Below, piece after piece: positions 24,596 through 31,232 of a stretch of DNA of 58,216 nucleotides. Numbering within the stretch: the stretch's first letter is position 1; every line of letters starts with the position of its first letter. A program made the position numbers and the translations under genes. Under the pieces are notes generated by a model. That model saw only the letters and a program-made list of their open reading frames with translations. It was not told where the DNA came from and did no database searches. This DNA is from Bacillota bacterium (lineage in GTDB: Bacteria > Bacillota > Clostridia > Lachnospirales > Lachnospiraceae): positions 1 through 58,216 of the forward strand of contig JAEWMZ010000144.1 of the NCBI GenBank assembly GCA_023392995.1. The letters are read 5' to 3'.

Positions 24596-25144
24596 ATGAA
24601 AGCAACTGGTATTGTAAGAAGAATAGATGACCTGGGACGTGTTGTGGTGCCGAAAGAGATTCGACGTACTTTAAGGATACGTGAAGGAGATCCCCTGGAG
24701 ATATTTACTGACCGTGAAGGCGAAATTATCTTAAAAAAATATTCACCGATAGGTGAGCTGGGACAATTCGCAAAGCAATATGCGGATTCTTTGGCACAAA
24801 CAACGGGGCACATCGTAGCTATTACGGATAAGGATCAATTTATCGCAGTAGCAGGTCCAACGAAGAAGGATATGATTACAAAAAGCATTAGTCATGACTT
24901 GGAAGAAGTGATTAATGAAAGAGAGACGATCACAGCTGCAAAAGAAGATAAGAATTTTGTAAGAATTATTAATGAAGATGATTCGGAATTTACGTTCCAG
25001 GTAATTACCCCTATTATTAGTGAAGGTGATGCTATTGGATCAGTAATTCTACTAACGAAGGATACAAAGACCAAATTTGGTGAGATGGAAGTAAAGCTTG
25101 CCAGTACAGCATCTGCTTTCTTAGGCAGACAGATGGAACAATAG
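24596..25144 (+). CDS. spoVT: Stage V sporulation protein T (AbrB-type regulator)
   Basis: A 182-residue DNA-binding regulator of forespore gene expression. The N-terminal swapped-hairpin AbrB domain (MKATGIVRRIDDLGRVVVPK) is followed by a GAF-like domain of about 125 residues, the SpoVT layout rather than AbrB alone. In Bacillus, SpoVT tunes the sigma-G regulon. GGAGGAAGATCATGT precedes the ATG. It heads the conserved spoVT-mazG-hup-rqcP-yabP run. Unlike Bacillus, no spoVB-like flippase gene separates it from mazG. Confidence 0.93.
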   Translation: MKATGIVRRIDDLGRVVVPKEIRRTLRIREGDPLEIFTDREGEIILKKYSPIGELGQFAKQYADSLAQTTGHIVAITDKDQFIAVAGPTKKDMITKSISHDLEEVINERETITAAKEDKNFVRIINEDDSEFTFQVITPIISEGDAIGSVILLTKDTKTKFGEMEVKLASTASAFLGRQMEQ

Positions 25145-25150
25145 GAACAA

Positions 25151-25199
25151 AAGTACCCTGAACTGTGTTGGTAGTCAAAGCGGGAAGGGTACTTTTTTT
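25151..25199 (+). terminator. Intrinsic terminator of spoVT
   Basis: A 9-bp stem AAGTACCCT (25151-25159) with AGGGTACTT (25186-25194) and a run of seven T's. Confidence 0.9.
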
Positions 25200-25268
25200 G
25201 TGTATTGTTCTATTTTAGTTGTAGGAAGAAACGTTATTGGTTATAATACATTGCATAAAGATCATTAC

Positions 25269-25461
25269 CGGAGCGATGTCCGGCATAGGAAAGAGATAAC
25301 GAAGGAAGAAGTAGTTTATATAAACGGAGGAAGAAGCCTTCAAACTGGAGTAGTCCTCAAAAAAGGATAAAGCCTTCAATAAAAGGAGGACGAGTCCTGC
25401 AAGAAGCGGAGGAGAAGTCCATAGAAAATGGAGGAAAACCTCTGAGATACGGAGGATTAGG
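25269..25461 (+). repeat. Array of GGAGG mini-hairpins ending in the mazG ribosome site
   Basis: Six imperfect units of 19-23 bp begin at about 25326, 25346, 25365, 25385, 25408 and 25430. Each has a GGAGG-like left stem, a 4-7 nt loop and a CCTTC/CCTC/TCC right stem. A seventh GGAGG at 25451-25455 lacks its partner and is the real ribosome site, 6 bp before the mazG ATG. Less clear GGAG/TCCGG units begin near 25269. There is no coding potential. Confidence 0.7.
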
Positions 25462-26238
25462 ATGGCAGAGTATACATTTGAGGAATTTATGGATATCATA
25501 CGAAAGCTTCGCAGCGAAGATGGATGCCCTTGGGATCGTGAGCAAACCCATGAGAGTTTAAAGAATTGCATGATTGAAGAATGCTACGAGACCATTGAGG
25601 CAATCAATAACAAGGACAAGGAAAATCTCTGCGAAGAGCTGGGAGATGTTCTGCTGCAGGTAGCGCTTCATAGCGTTATTGCAGAAGAAGCCGGAGAATT
25701 TACAGTGGAAGAGGTAGTTTCTGAAGTAGCGGAAAAGATGATACGCAGACACCCTCATGTCTTTGGCGATGTGACGGTTGAAAACGCAGAAGGTGTTCTC
25801 CGTAACTGGGATGAGATTAAGAAGACAGAAAAGAACAAGGGAAATGTGGCAGAGGAGCTGCAACGAGTGCCAAAGGCTCTTCCGGCGAATATCAGAGCAG
25901 AGAAGATTCAGCGAAAAGCATCCAAAGCAGGACTTGATTTTGAAGGTGTTCCACAGGTGTTAAATAAGGTTCAGGAAGAGCTTGAAGAACTCTCGGAAGC
26001 TATAGAAATTGGGGATAAAAGCAAGATCGACGAAGAATTTGGTGACCTTATGTTCTCAATAGTTAATTTGTCTCGGTTTTTACAATTAAATGCAGAAAAT
26101 TCCTTGACAAATGCCACTAATAAGTTTATAAATAGATTTGTAGATGTCTTTGCTCTAGCGGAGAGTAGGGGCCAGAATCTATGTGAACTCCCCCCTACAG
26201 TGCTGGATGATTTGTGGCGGGAAGTAAAAATATTATAA
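25462..26238 (+). CDS. mazG: Nucleoside triphosphate pyrophosphohydrolase MazG
   Basis: A 258-residue NTP pyrophosphohydrolase that cleaves (d)NTPs to NMPs and pyrophosphate, clearing damaged nucleotides. Two tandem MazG domains are visible. The first has RSEDGCPWDREQTHESL, EECYETIEAI and EELGDVLLQVALHS, containing the EExxE and ExxD metal ligands. The second has EELEELSEAIE and DEEFGDLMFSIVNL. Located between spoVT and hup, as in related Firmicutes. Translation probably depends on the last GGAGG of the upstream hairpin array. Confidence 0.93.
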   Translation: MAEYTFEEFMDIIRKLRSEDGCPWDREQTHESLKNCMIEECYETIEAINNKDKENLCEELGDVLLQVALHSVIAEEAGEFTVEEVVSEVAEKMIRRHPHVFGDVTVENAEGVLRNWDEIKKTEKNKGNVAEELQRVPKALPANIRAEKIQRKASKAGLDFEGVPQVLNKVQEELEELSEAIEIGDKSKIDEEFGDLMFSIVNLSRFLQLNAENSLTNATNKFINRFVDVFALAESRGQNLCELPPTVLDDLWREVKIL

Positions 26239-26276
26239 GACGAAAAATTTTTAATACTTTAGAGGAGGAGCAATCC

Positions 26277-26552
26277 ATGAACAAAGCGGAATTAGTAACA
26301 GCAATTGCTGAGAAGACAGAATTTTCAAAGAAGGATTCAGAGAAAGCATTAAAGGCTTTCATTGATGTAGTTACAGAAGAATTAACAAAAGGTGAGAAGG
26401 TTCAATTAGTTGGTTTTGGTACTTTCGAAGTATCTGAAAGACCTGCTAGAACCGGTAGAAATCCTTTAACAAAGGAAACTATCACAATCGCTGCTTCGAA
26501 AGCACCTAAATTTAAAGCTGGTAAGGCTTTAAAAGATGTTATTAACGCATAG
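26277..26552 (+). CDS. hup: HU family nucleoid protein
   Basis: A 91-residue HU protein that bends and compacts DNA as a dimer. Begins MNKAELVTAIAEKTEFSKKD and has GFGTFEVSERPARTGRNP, the DNA-binding arm with the intercalating proline. Length is exact. The ATG at 26277 follows GAGGAGG. Codon use is visibly biased toward a few codons, as expected for an abundant protein. The gap to mazG is 38 bp, and a strong terminator follows, so rqcP-yabP need readthrough or their own promoters. Confidence 0.95.
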   Translation: MNKAELVTAIAEKTEFSKKDSEKALKAFIDVVTEELTKGEKVQLVGFGTFEVSERPARTGRNPLTKETITIAASKAPKFKAGKALKDVINA

Positions 26553-26564
26553 TTAATTGAGAAC

Positions 26565-26620
26565 AAAGGCTGTTTTAATTCTGTGACTTATCGGTGGCAG
26601 AATTAAATACAGCCTTTTTT
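26565..26620 (+). terminator. Strong intrinsic terminator of hup
   Basis: Stem AAAGGCTG plus TTAATTCTG pairs with CAGAATTAA plus ACAGCCTTT and runs into six T's (26615-26620). Confidence 0.92.
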
Positions 26621-26704
26621 ATAATAGTCTGAAGGCTGATCAGCTTTGCCGATTGTTTTATGTTCATGGATTGCAAGACTTCCGATCGGTATATGGAGGT
26701 AATA

Positions 26705-26944
26705 ATGAGATTAGACAAATTTTTAAAGGTATCAAGAATCATCAAACGCCGTACTGTGGCAAATGATGCTTGTGATGCAGGCAGAGTAACGATAAATGGA
26801 AAGCCCGCAAAAGCATCTGCAACAGTTAAGGTTGGAGATGTAATTGAAATTGGCTTTGGAGCGAAGGCAGTCAAGGTGGAGGTTCTGGATGTACAGGAAA
26901 CCACGAAGAAGGACGATGCAAAAGAGCTTTACAAGTATTTATAA
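26705..26944 (+). CDS. rqcP: S4-domain RNA-binding protein RqcP (YabO)
   Basis: A 79-residue single S4-domain protein. RqcP binds 50S subunits carrying a stalled nascent chain and drives Ala-tail elongation with RqcH. The S4 motif RLDKFLKVSRIIKRRTVAND and GRVTINGKPAKAS are intact. GGAGG lies at good spacing before the ATG at 26705. The longer open frame from 26660 has no site. It sits directly upstream of yabP-yabQ-divIC, as in Bacillus. Confidence 0.9.
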   Translation: MRLDKFLKVSRIIKRRTVANDACDAGRVTINGKPAKASATVKVGDVIEIGFGAKAVKVEVLDVQETTKKDDAKELYKYL

Positions 26945-26977
26945 AGCGGAGCCTTCAGCCCGGCACAAAGGGTTTTT
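26945..26977 (+). repeat. Partial copy of the dispersed GGAGC-TTCAGCCCGGCA repeat
   Basis: GCGGAGCCTTCAGCCCGGCA directly after the rqcP stop matches the core of the longer repeats at 28525 and 39543. Only about 30 bp are shared. Confidence 0.5.
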
Positions 26978-27030
26978 AAGACAACCTAGGGATCCTGATT
27001 GTATTTATACAGCTTGTAATAAATGTACGG

Positions 27031-27059
27031 TCATGAAGTAGCAGGTCTCCTCATATACT
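27031..27059 (+). promoter_or_regulatory. Sigma-E-like promoter for yabP
   Basis: TCATGAA (27031-27037), exactly 14 bp, then CATATACT (27052-27059) fits the sigma-E pattern (KMATAWW-N14-CATACAHT) with few mismatches. Bacillus yabP is a sigma-E gene. The predicted start, near 27066, falls after the left arm of the hairpin described next. Confidence 0.55.
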
Positions 27060-27123
27060 TAAGAAGATAAAAGATTACCGTTATAACGGGATCATCTTCG
27101 TAAGGATATGAGGAGGTTTTTTT
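27047..27123 (+). terminator. Terminator-like hairpin covering the yabP ribosome site
   Basis: CTCCTCATAT (27047-27056) is perfectly complementary to ATATGAGGAG (27106-27115), with an inner GAAGAT/ATCTTC stem (27063-27068, 27094-27099). Seven T's (27117-27123) follow, and the yabP ATG comes immediately after. The right arm contains the GAGGAGG ribosome site, so the fold could both stop transcription and hide the site. Confidence 0.75.
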
Positions 27124-27411
27124 ATGGATGAGAAGCAACCTATTTTAAAAGGTCATAAACTAAATATCAATGCAAGAAAAGCAGCGGCTATTACCGGAGT
27201 TAATGATGTATTATCCTTTGATGCAGGTGAAGTTTTGCTTCAAACGGAGCAGGGAGTCCTGATGATTCGGGGCAGTGAACTGCATGTGAACCGCCTTACT
27301 CTGGAAAAGGGTGAAGTGGATATTGATGGAAGGATTGACAGCTTGACCTACTCTGATACCTCCAGTATGGGTAAATCCTCTGAGAATTTATTTGGCAGGC
27401 TATTCAAATAG
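27124..27411 (+). CDS. yabP: Sporulation protein YabP
   Basis: A 95-residue YabP/YqfC-family protein, needed for normal sporulation in Bacillus. Its molecular role is not settled. Family pieces NARKAAAITGVNDVLSFD and VLMIRGSELHVNRLTLEKG are present. The ATG follows GAGGAGG and seven T's. It is 9 bp from yabQ, clearly one operon. The ribosome site lies in the right arm of a long hairpin, so expression is probably restricted to transcripts starting at the sigma-E-like promoter. Confidence 0.93.
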   Translation: MDEKQPILKGHKLNINARKAAAITGVNDVLSFDAGEVLLQTEQGVLMIRGSELHVNRLTLEKGEVDIDGRIDSLTYSDTSSMGKSSENLFGRLFK

Positions 27412-27420
27412 GAGGCCTGT

Positions 27421-27897
27421 ATGAATGAAGAGATCATAATGCAGCTGAGATTTTTTGCAATTTCAATTCTGTGGGGTGCTATCGTAATTCTTACCTACGA
27501 CGCTCTGCGTATTTTTCGAAGATTAAAAAAGCATGGAAATATAATGATTGCGGCACAGGATATCTTATTCTGGATGGCAGCCAGTATATTTATTTTTGTT
27601 ATGATTTATCAGGTCAACGATGGGATCATCCGCGGCTTTTGTATCCTGGGAATGACAATCGGCATGGTATTGTATCATTTTATTCTTAGCGAATTTGTTG
27701 TGACAATGGTAACGAAGCTGTTACAGCTGCTGCTGACACCATTTAAGCTTGTGATAGATGCTATCAAAAAGGTTATCCGCTTTATAGGAGCAAGATGTAA
27801 TAAAGCTGTAAAGTTCACAAATAGGCAATTGAAAAAATGGAAGAAATCAGTTAAAATATCAGATGAAAATAAAAAGAAAAAGGATATTTTAAAATGA
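27421..27897 (+). CDS. yabQ: Spore cortex biosynthesis protein YabQ
   Basis: A 158-residue membrane protein with about four hydrophobic segments in the first 105 residues and a basic cytoplasmic tail ending KKKKDILK. YabQ localises to the outer forespore membrane and is needed for cortex formation in Bacillus. Motif ILTYDALRIFRR near residue 25 is typical. GGAGG precedes the ATG, and the stop overlaps the divIC start by 4 bp (ATGA). Confidence 0.88.
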   Translation: MNEEIIMQLRFFAISILWGAIVILTYDALRIFRRLKKHGNIMIAAQDILFWMAASIFIFVMIYQVNDGIIRGFCILGMTIGMVLYHFILSEFVVTMVTKLLQLLLTPFKLVIDAIKKVIRFIGARCNKAVKFTNRQLKKWKKSVKISDENKKKKDILK

Positions 27898-28187
27898 GAA
27901 AAAGGCGTAAAAATAGTACAGGCTTTGGAATTATCGCTATGGTGGTATTCATCTTTGCGGCGATTGTGTCCTACAGCAGGGTTGGGCTTAAAGAGAGGTA
28001 TGATGCGGCCGAAATCAAAATCGAACGGTTGCAGGGGAAGATCGATGAGCAAAAGGAACGTGCCCTTGATATCAGTAACCTAAAGGCTTATGTACAAACA
28101 AAGGCGTATATCGAAGAGATGGCCAGAGAAAAGCTTGGATTAGTGTATCCTGACGAGATTATTTTCACACCCGAAGAAGATAAATAA
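27894..28187 (+). CDS. divIC: Cell division protein DivIC / septum formation initiator
   Basis: A 97-residue bitopic protein: a short basic N-terminus, one membrane span (about residues 11-27) and an extracellular coiled coil (AEIKIERLQGKIDEQKERA) ending in the conserved YIEEMAREKLGLVYPDE box. DivIC joins FtsL and DivIB in the divisome and controls septal wall synthesis. Overlap with yabQ by 4 bp shows tight coupling, which ties a general division gene to a sporulation operon, as in Bacillus. It presumably also has a vegetative promoter that I did not find. Confidence 0.9.
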   Translation: MRKRRKNSTGFGIIAMVVFIFAAIVSYSRVGLKERYDAAEIKIERLQGKIDEQKERALDISNLKAYVQTKAYIEEMAREKLGLVYPDEIIFTPEEDK

Positions 28188-28275
28188 TTAAAACTTCAGA
28201 TGGAGCTTATACCCGCCGGTAAAAGCGTAACTACGGAGGGGTTAATTTCCTTGTGATTTTTTATAAAGAAAGTGA

Positions 28276-28304
28276 TTGACAATCCTTTAGAAAGCAGATA
28301 TAAT
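28276..28304 (+). promoter_or_regulatory. Consensus sigma-A promoter for tRNA-Met
   Basis: TTGACA (28276-28281), 17 bp, TATAAT (28299-28304), about 15 bp before the mature tRNA end. Confidence 0.9.
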
Positions 28305-28319
28305 AAAGTTCGTCACTTC

Positions 28320-28393
28320 GGCGAAGTAGCTCAGTTGGCGAGAGCACGCGGTTCATACCCGCGGTGTCGGCGGTTCAAATCCGTCCTTCGCTA
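28320..28393 (+). tRNA. tRNA-Met (CAT)
   Basis: A 74-nt cloverleaf. Acceptor GGCGAAG pairs with CTTCGCT (first pair G-T). The D arm contains AGCTCAGTTGGCGAGAGC. The anticodon arm is CGCGG-TTCATAC-CCGCG with anticodon CAT, and the T arm is GGCGG-TTCAAAT-CCGTC. CCA is not encoded. It resembles the Bacillus elongator tRNA-Met rather than the initiator, which has three G-C pairs closing the anticodon stem. tRNA-Ile2 (lysidine) cannot be fully excluded; its modifier TilS is encoded 5.6 kb away. A tRNA also sits between divIC and spoIIE in Bacillus. Confidence 0.93.
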
Positions 28394-28424
28394 TTAATAG
28401 ATTTCATAGGTATAATAACATAAG

Positions 28425-28468
28425 GGCTGTAATCTTTTCTTTAAGATAGAAAGATTACAGCCTTTTTT
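28425..28468 (+). terminator. Intrinsic terminator after tRNA-Met
   Basis: A 13-bp stem GGCTGTAATCTTT (28425-28437) with AAAGATTACAGCC (28450-28462), followed by six T's. Confidence 0.93.
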
Positions 28469-28524
28469 GTTATTGCGTGATTAAAACCTCATTGCACCGC
28501 TCTGAACGCCCCACTTTGGGATAT

Positions 28525-28591
28525 CCTGCGTTGCCTACCAGAAGGTGGAGCATTCAGCCCGGCACAAGCTGTTTTCAAACCCGCACATGCA
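28525..28591 (+). repeat. Dispersed repeat of about 67 bp, copy 1
   Basis: TACCAGAAGGTGGAGCATTC and the following AGCCCGGCACAAGC then TTTTCAAAC match the copy at 39543-39610 in the same order. A third, partial match is at 26945. The unit has a small TACC/GGTGG hairpin. The function is unknown. Confidence 0.7.
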
Positions 28592-28594
28592 GGA

Positions 28595-28661
28595 ACAAGG
28601 GACTGTTGCAGTAAGCTGCTTCTTGGAGCTGAGTTATCATAGCTTGCAGTCCCTTGTTTTG
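28595..28661 (+). terminator. Long hairpin with T run
   Basis: ACAAGGGACTG (28595-28605) pairs perfectly with CAGTCCCTTGT (28647-28657), followed by TTTTG. An inner AAGCT/AGCTT pairing is possible. No gene ends just before it, so it may close an unannotated RNA that includes the dispersed repeat. Confidence 0.6.
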
Positions 28662-28768
28662 TTATGTAGAAATACCTTTGGCATAGTGCCCTGGCATAAT
28701 ACCTTTGGCGTAATGGTTTTGACATTGTATCTTTGTTATTAGATCTCTGATATTAGTATAGTCCTATA

Positions 28769-30574
28769 CTAAATCTTGAATTTTTGTATTAAAGAATTTA
28801 AGCTTTCGGCAATTTCAGATTGTCTCACAGCCATAGCTGAAATCTGTTCCACAGCCTGGGAGGTTTTAGTCATACTGTTTAGTATTTCTTCCGAGCTGTT
28901 GGTAGTACTTTGCATATTCGTAGCGATGCTTTGAATTACACCGCTGATTTCTTCGGTAGAAGCGTTCATCTCTTCGGACATAGAGGCGGTATCCTGTGAG
29001 AATTCGTTAACAAAGATAGCGTCGTGGTCATAGTTCTCACCGGTACTTACCAAAAGGTCATAATCAGAACGAACCTGTTGATCGATAAAGTTCAATAGAG
29101 CCAGGGAGCTTTCCTCCAAATCACTGAAGGCTCCCTGGACATCGGTAATGACATGGTTGATCTCATTGGCATATTCCGTTGATTTTTCTGCCAGCTTGCG
29201 AATTTCATTCGCCACTACCGCAAAACCTCTTCCTGCCTCACCTGCTCTTGCTGACTCGATAGAGGCGTTCAGAGAAAGGAGATTTGTCTGCTCTGCAATA
29301 TTTGAGATGGCGCTTAGTATCATCAGTATCTCTTCTACCACTTTACCTTTATTAATAGCCTTCATCATACTATCCTGCTTTTCAGCATAGATTTGGTCGG
29401 CCAGCAACTTTGATTTCAGACCTTGCGACTTAATACGATCGGCACGCTTTCTAATCTCGCCAGACTGTTCATGTCCGTTGTCTGCGATGGAGGATAATTG
29501 TGTAATACCGGAATCCACCTGCTCCATGGTTGCGGACAATTCTTCGGTAACCGCATTAATATCCATTACATCTTTCACAATATTCTCGGTATTACTATTG
29601 ATGCTATCAAAATCGTTTGATAATTCCTCAATGGTTGCAGATAATTCTTCACTGGAAGCAGAGACTTCCTGGGATTGAAGCATAATTTGATTCACAACCT
29701 GCTTTAAATTCTCCTGAGCCTTCTCCAGTGCCTTCAGTAGAATACCAAATTCATCCTTACTCTTATGCTTCATCTGAAAGGTTAGATCACCATTTCCGAT
29801 GGACTCTGCCAGCTGAATACCCTTTTTAAGGGATTTGTTAATGTATCTGGACATTAATATTCCCAAAATAATCGCTAATGTAACGCTGACAACAAGTGCT
29901 AAATACATAAAACGAATTGAGGTGCTGGAATATAGTTCATTCTGGGCATGGGAATCATCGGCACGCTCGATATTACCACTGATCAGAGAATCCAAGGCTT
30001 TCTCCATATCAAAACGAGAGTAGGTTACATTTGGAAGGATGTGCTTAGCACTTTTAAAATCACCATCAACGGCAAAAGCAACTAGCTTTTTGGTTTCTTC
30101 CCGATAACGTTCTAAGCTTTTTTCAAAAAGTCCCCAGGTTACTATGTCCTTTTCCTCTACAATTCGACTGCTTAAGTCACTAATAATACCTGAAATATCC
30201 TCCATAACAATATTAATTTTTTGGGCATCGGCTTGAATGGTGTGAGCATTTTCTGTGTTAAGCAGCTCAACAAGATATTCCCGGACAACTAAAAGATCTT
30301 CTTTCACTAAGTGAAAGTCATTAATGTTTTGAAGATGAACATTATACATGGCAGAGGAATTCTGCCCCATTTCACGTATGGAGGAAATTCCGATTAGGCA
30401 CACAGCGCTCATTATAATACTTGTTATTAAAAAGCTAATAATTAATTTGACTCGAACGGAAAGGGTTATTCCTCTTCTTGCGGAGCTATTTTTTAATGGC
30501 TTCACAGTTTTCTTTTTTAATCTCGTTTCTGGTTTTGTTTCTGACTTCTTTGCAGATTTCTTTTTAAATCCCAT
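28769..30574 (-). CDS. Methyl-accepting chemotaxis protein
   Basis: A 601-residue chemoreceptor. After a lysine-rich N-terminus there is a membrane span at about residues 43-66, an extracellular four-helix-bundle type sensor (about 67-215) and a second span (about 218-240). A HAMP domain follows, then a long signalling coiled coil whose conserved tip reads EQTNLLSLNASIESARAGEA and GRGFAVVANEIRKLAEKS. No C-terminal CheR pentapeptide is seen. The ATG at 30574 follows GGAGAAATT. Longer starts to 30700 lack a site. It is inverted relative to its neighbours and breaks the divIC-spoIIE order, so it looks like an insertion. Ligand unknown. Confidence 0.93.
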   Translation of the reverse strand: MGFKKKSAKKSETKPETRLKKKTVKPLKNSSARRGITLSVRVKLIISFLITSIIMSAVCLIGISSIREMGQNSSAMYNVHLQNINDFHLVKEDLLVVREYLVELLNTENAHTIQADAQKINIVMEDISGIISDLSSRIVEEKDIVTWGLFEKSLERYREETKKLVAFAVDGDFKSAKHILPNVTYSRFDMEKALDSLISGNIERADDSHAQNELYSSTSIRFMYLALVVSVTLAIILGILMSRYINKSLKKGIQLAESIGNGDLTFQMKHKSKDEFGILLKALEKAQENLKQVVNQIMLQSQEVSASSEELSATIEELSNDFDSINSNTENIVKDVMDINAVTEELSATMEQVDSGITQLSSIADNGHEQSGEIRKRADRIKSQGLKSKLLADQIYAEKQDSMMKAINKGKVVEEILMILSAISNIAEQTNLLSLNASIESARAGEAGRGFAVVANEIRKLAEKSTEYANEINHVITDVQGAFSDLEESSLALLNFIDQQVRSDYDLLVSTGENYDHDAIFVNEFSQDTASMSEEMNASTEEISGVIQSIATNMQSTTNSSEEILNSMTKTSQAVEQISAMAVRQSEIAESLNSLIQKFKI

Positions 30575-31100
30575 AATTTCTCCAATCTGACAGTATGCAT
30601 GCGTTGATTTAGCAACCAATGGAATATAAAAGCCTCCTTCACTTGTGGTTATTCTTTTTATTAATACAGTACACTGTCGTTTATTTGCAACAGCTAACAT
30701 TGAAGTGATAGCGTGATGACTCTATACCTAGGTTCATTAGTTACTTGGCTTAACTAAATCTATTGTTTTTGATTATAACAAGTAATACGAGTTTTTTCTA
30801 TATTTAAATCCATAAAATACAGTTGGTTTGACTTATTTTAATTAAATATTTGAAGGAGGTACCCTAATAATATTTACTTTAGCCAGTAATCACCTTTATT
30901 TTCCTATACCTTTCGTTAATATCTTTCGCAATTACCTAATAAAACAACAGGGTGGGAAGCTGCGCTTAAACTGGTAAGGAAAGTCAGCCCTTCTGAAAAA
31001 CAGGCTGATGGTCTTAACAAAAATGAGGGCTTTTTTTATGAGTAAATTCGAGGTTTCGTGGTTTTCTTGTCACAAAGTTTTCAGAAAACTGGGATATGTT
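30575..31100. other. MCP-spoIIE intergenic region with a solo repeat end and attenuator-like hairpins
   Basis: TTTCGCAATTACCTAA at 30924-30939 matches the right end of the palindromic promoter element, but no left half is seen, so it is a solo end. At 30985-31007 CAGCC pairs with GGCTG. The overlapping AGCCCT (30986-30991) can instead pair with AGGGCT (31026-31031), which is followed by seven T's. These are mutually exclusive folds, as in an attenuator. The small open frames here have no ribosome sites. Confidence 0.5.
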
Positions 31101-31133
31101 TTGACAAAGATTTTAAAAGGCACTTCCTATAAT
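31101..31133 (+). promoter_or_regulatory. Spo0A-type sigma-A promoter for spoIIE with 21-bp spacer
   Basis: TTGACA (31101-31106) and TATAAT (31128-31133) are perfect hexamers but 21 bp apart. The Bacillus spoIIE and spoIIG promoters are known for this wide spacing and need Spo0A-P bound over the -35. Here TTTGACA is one base from the reverse of the 0A box TGTCGAA, and a TTGTCACAA lies about 30 bp upstream. Confidence 0.7.
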
Positions 31134-31232
31134 TACAGCACAACCCTCAAGCGCTTACCGCTTGGTGGGAATATGGATTATAGAATGTATGATACAGTTG
31201 CACCTAAGTGAATCAGAAGGAGAGTATAGAGT

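Noticed and set aside
28545..28742. 65-residue frame after the tRNA
   Set aside because: It starts inside the dispersed repeat and crosses a strong terminator hairpin. No ribosome site.
30939..31007. Truncated cobalamin riboswitch
   Set aside because: Short similarities such as AAGTCAG exist, but the B12-box core and overall arrangement are missing, and no B12 gene follows.
31008..31211. 67-residue frame upstream of spoIIE
   Set aside because: It spans the terminator-like hairpin and the spoIIE promoter, and has no ribosome site or likeness to a protein family.
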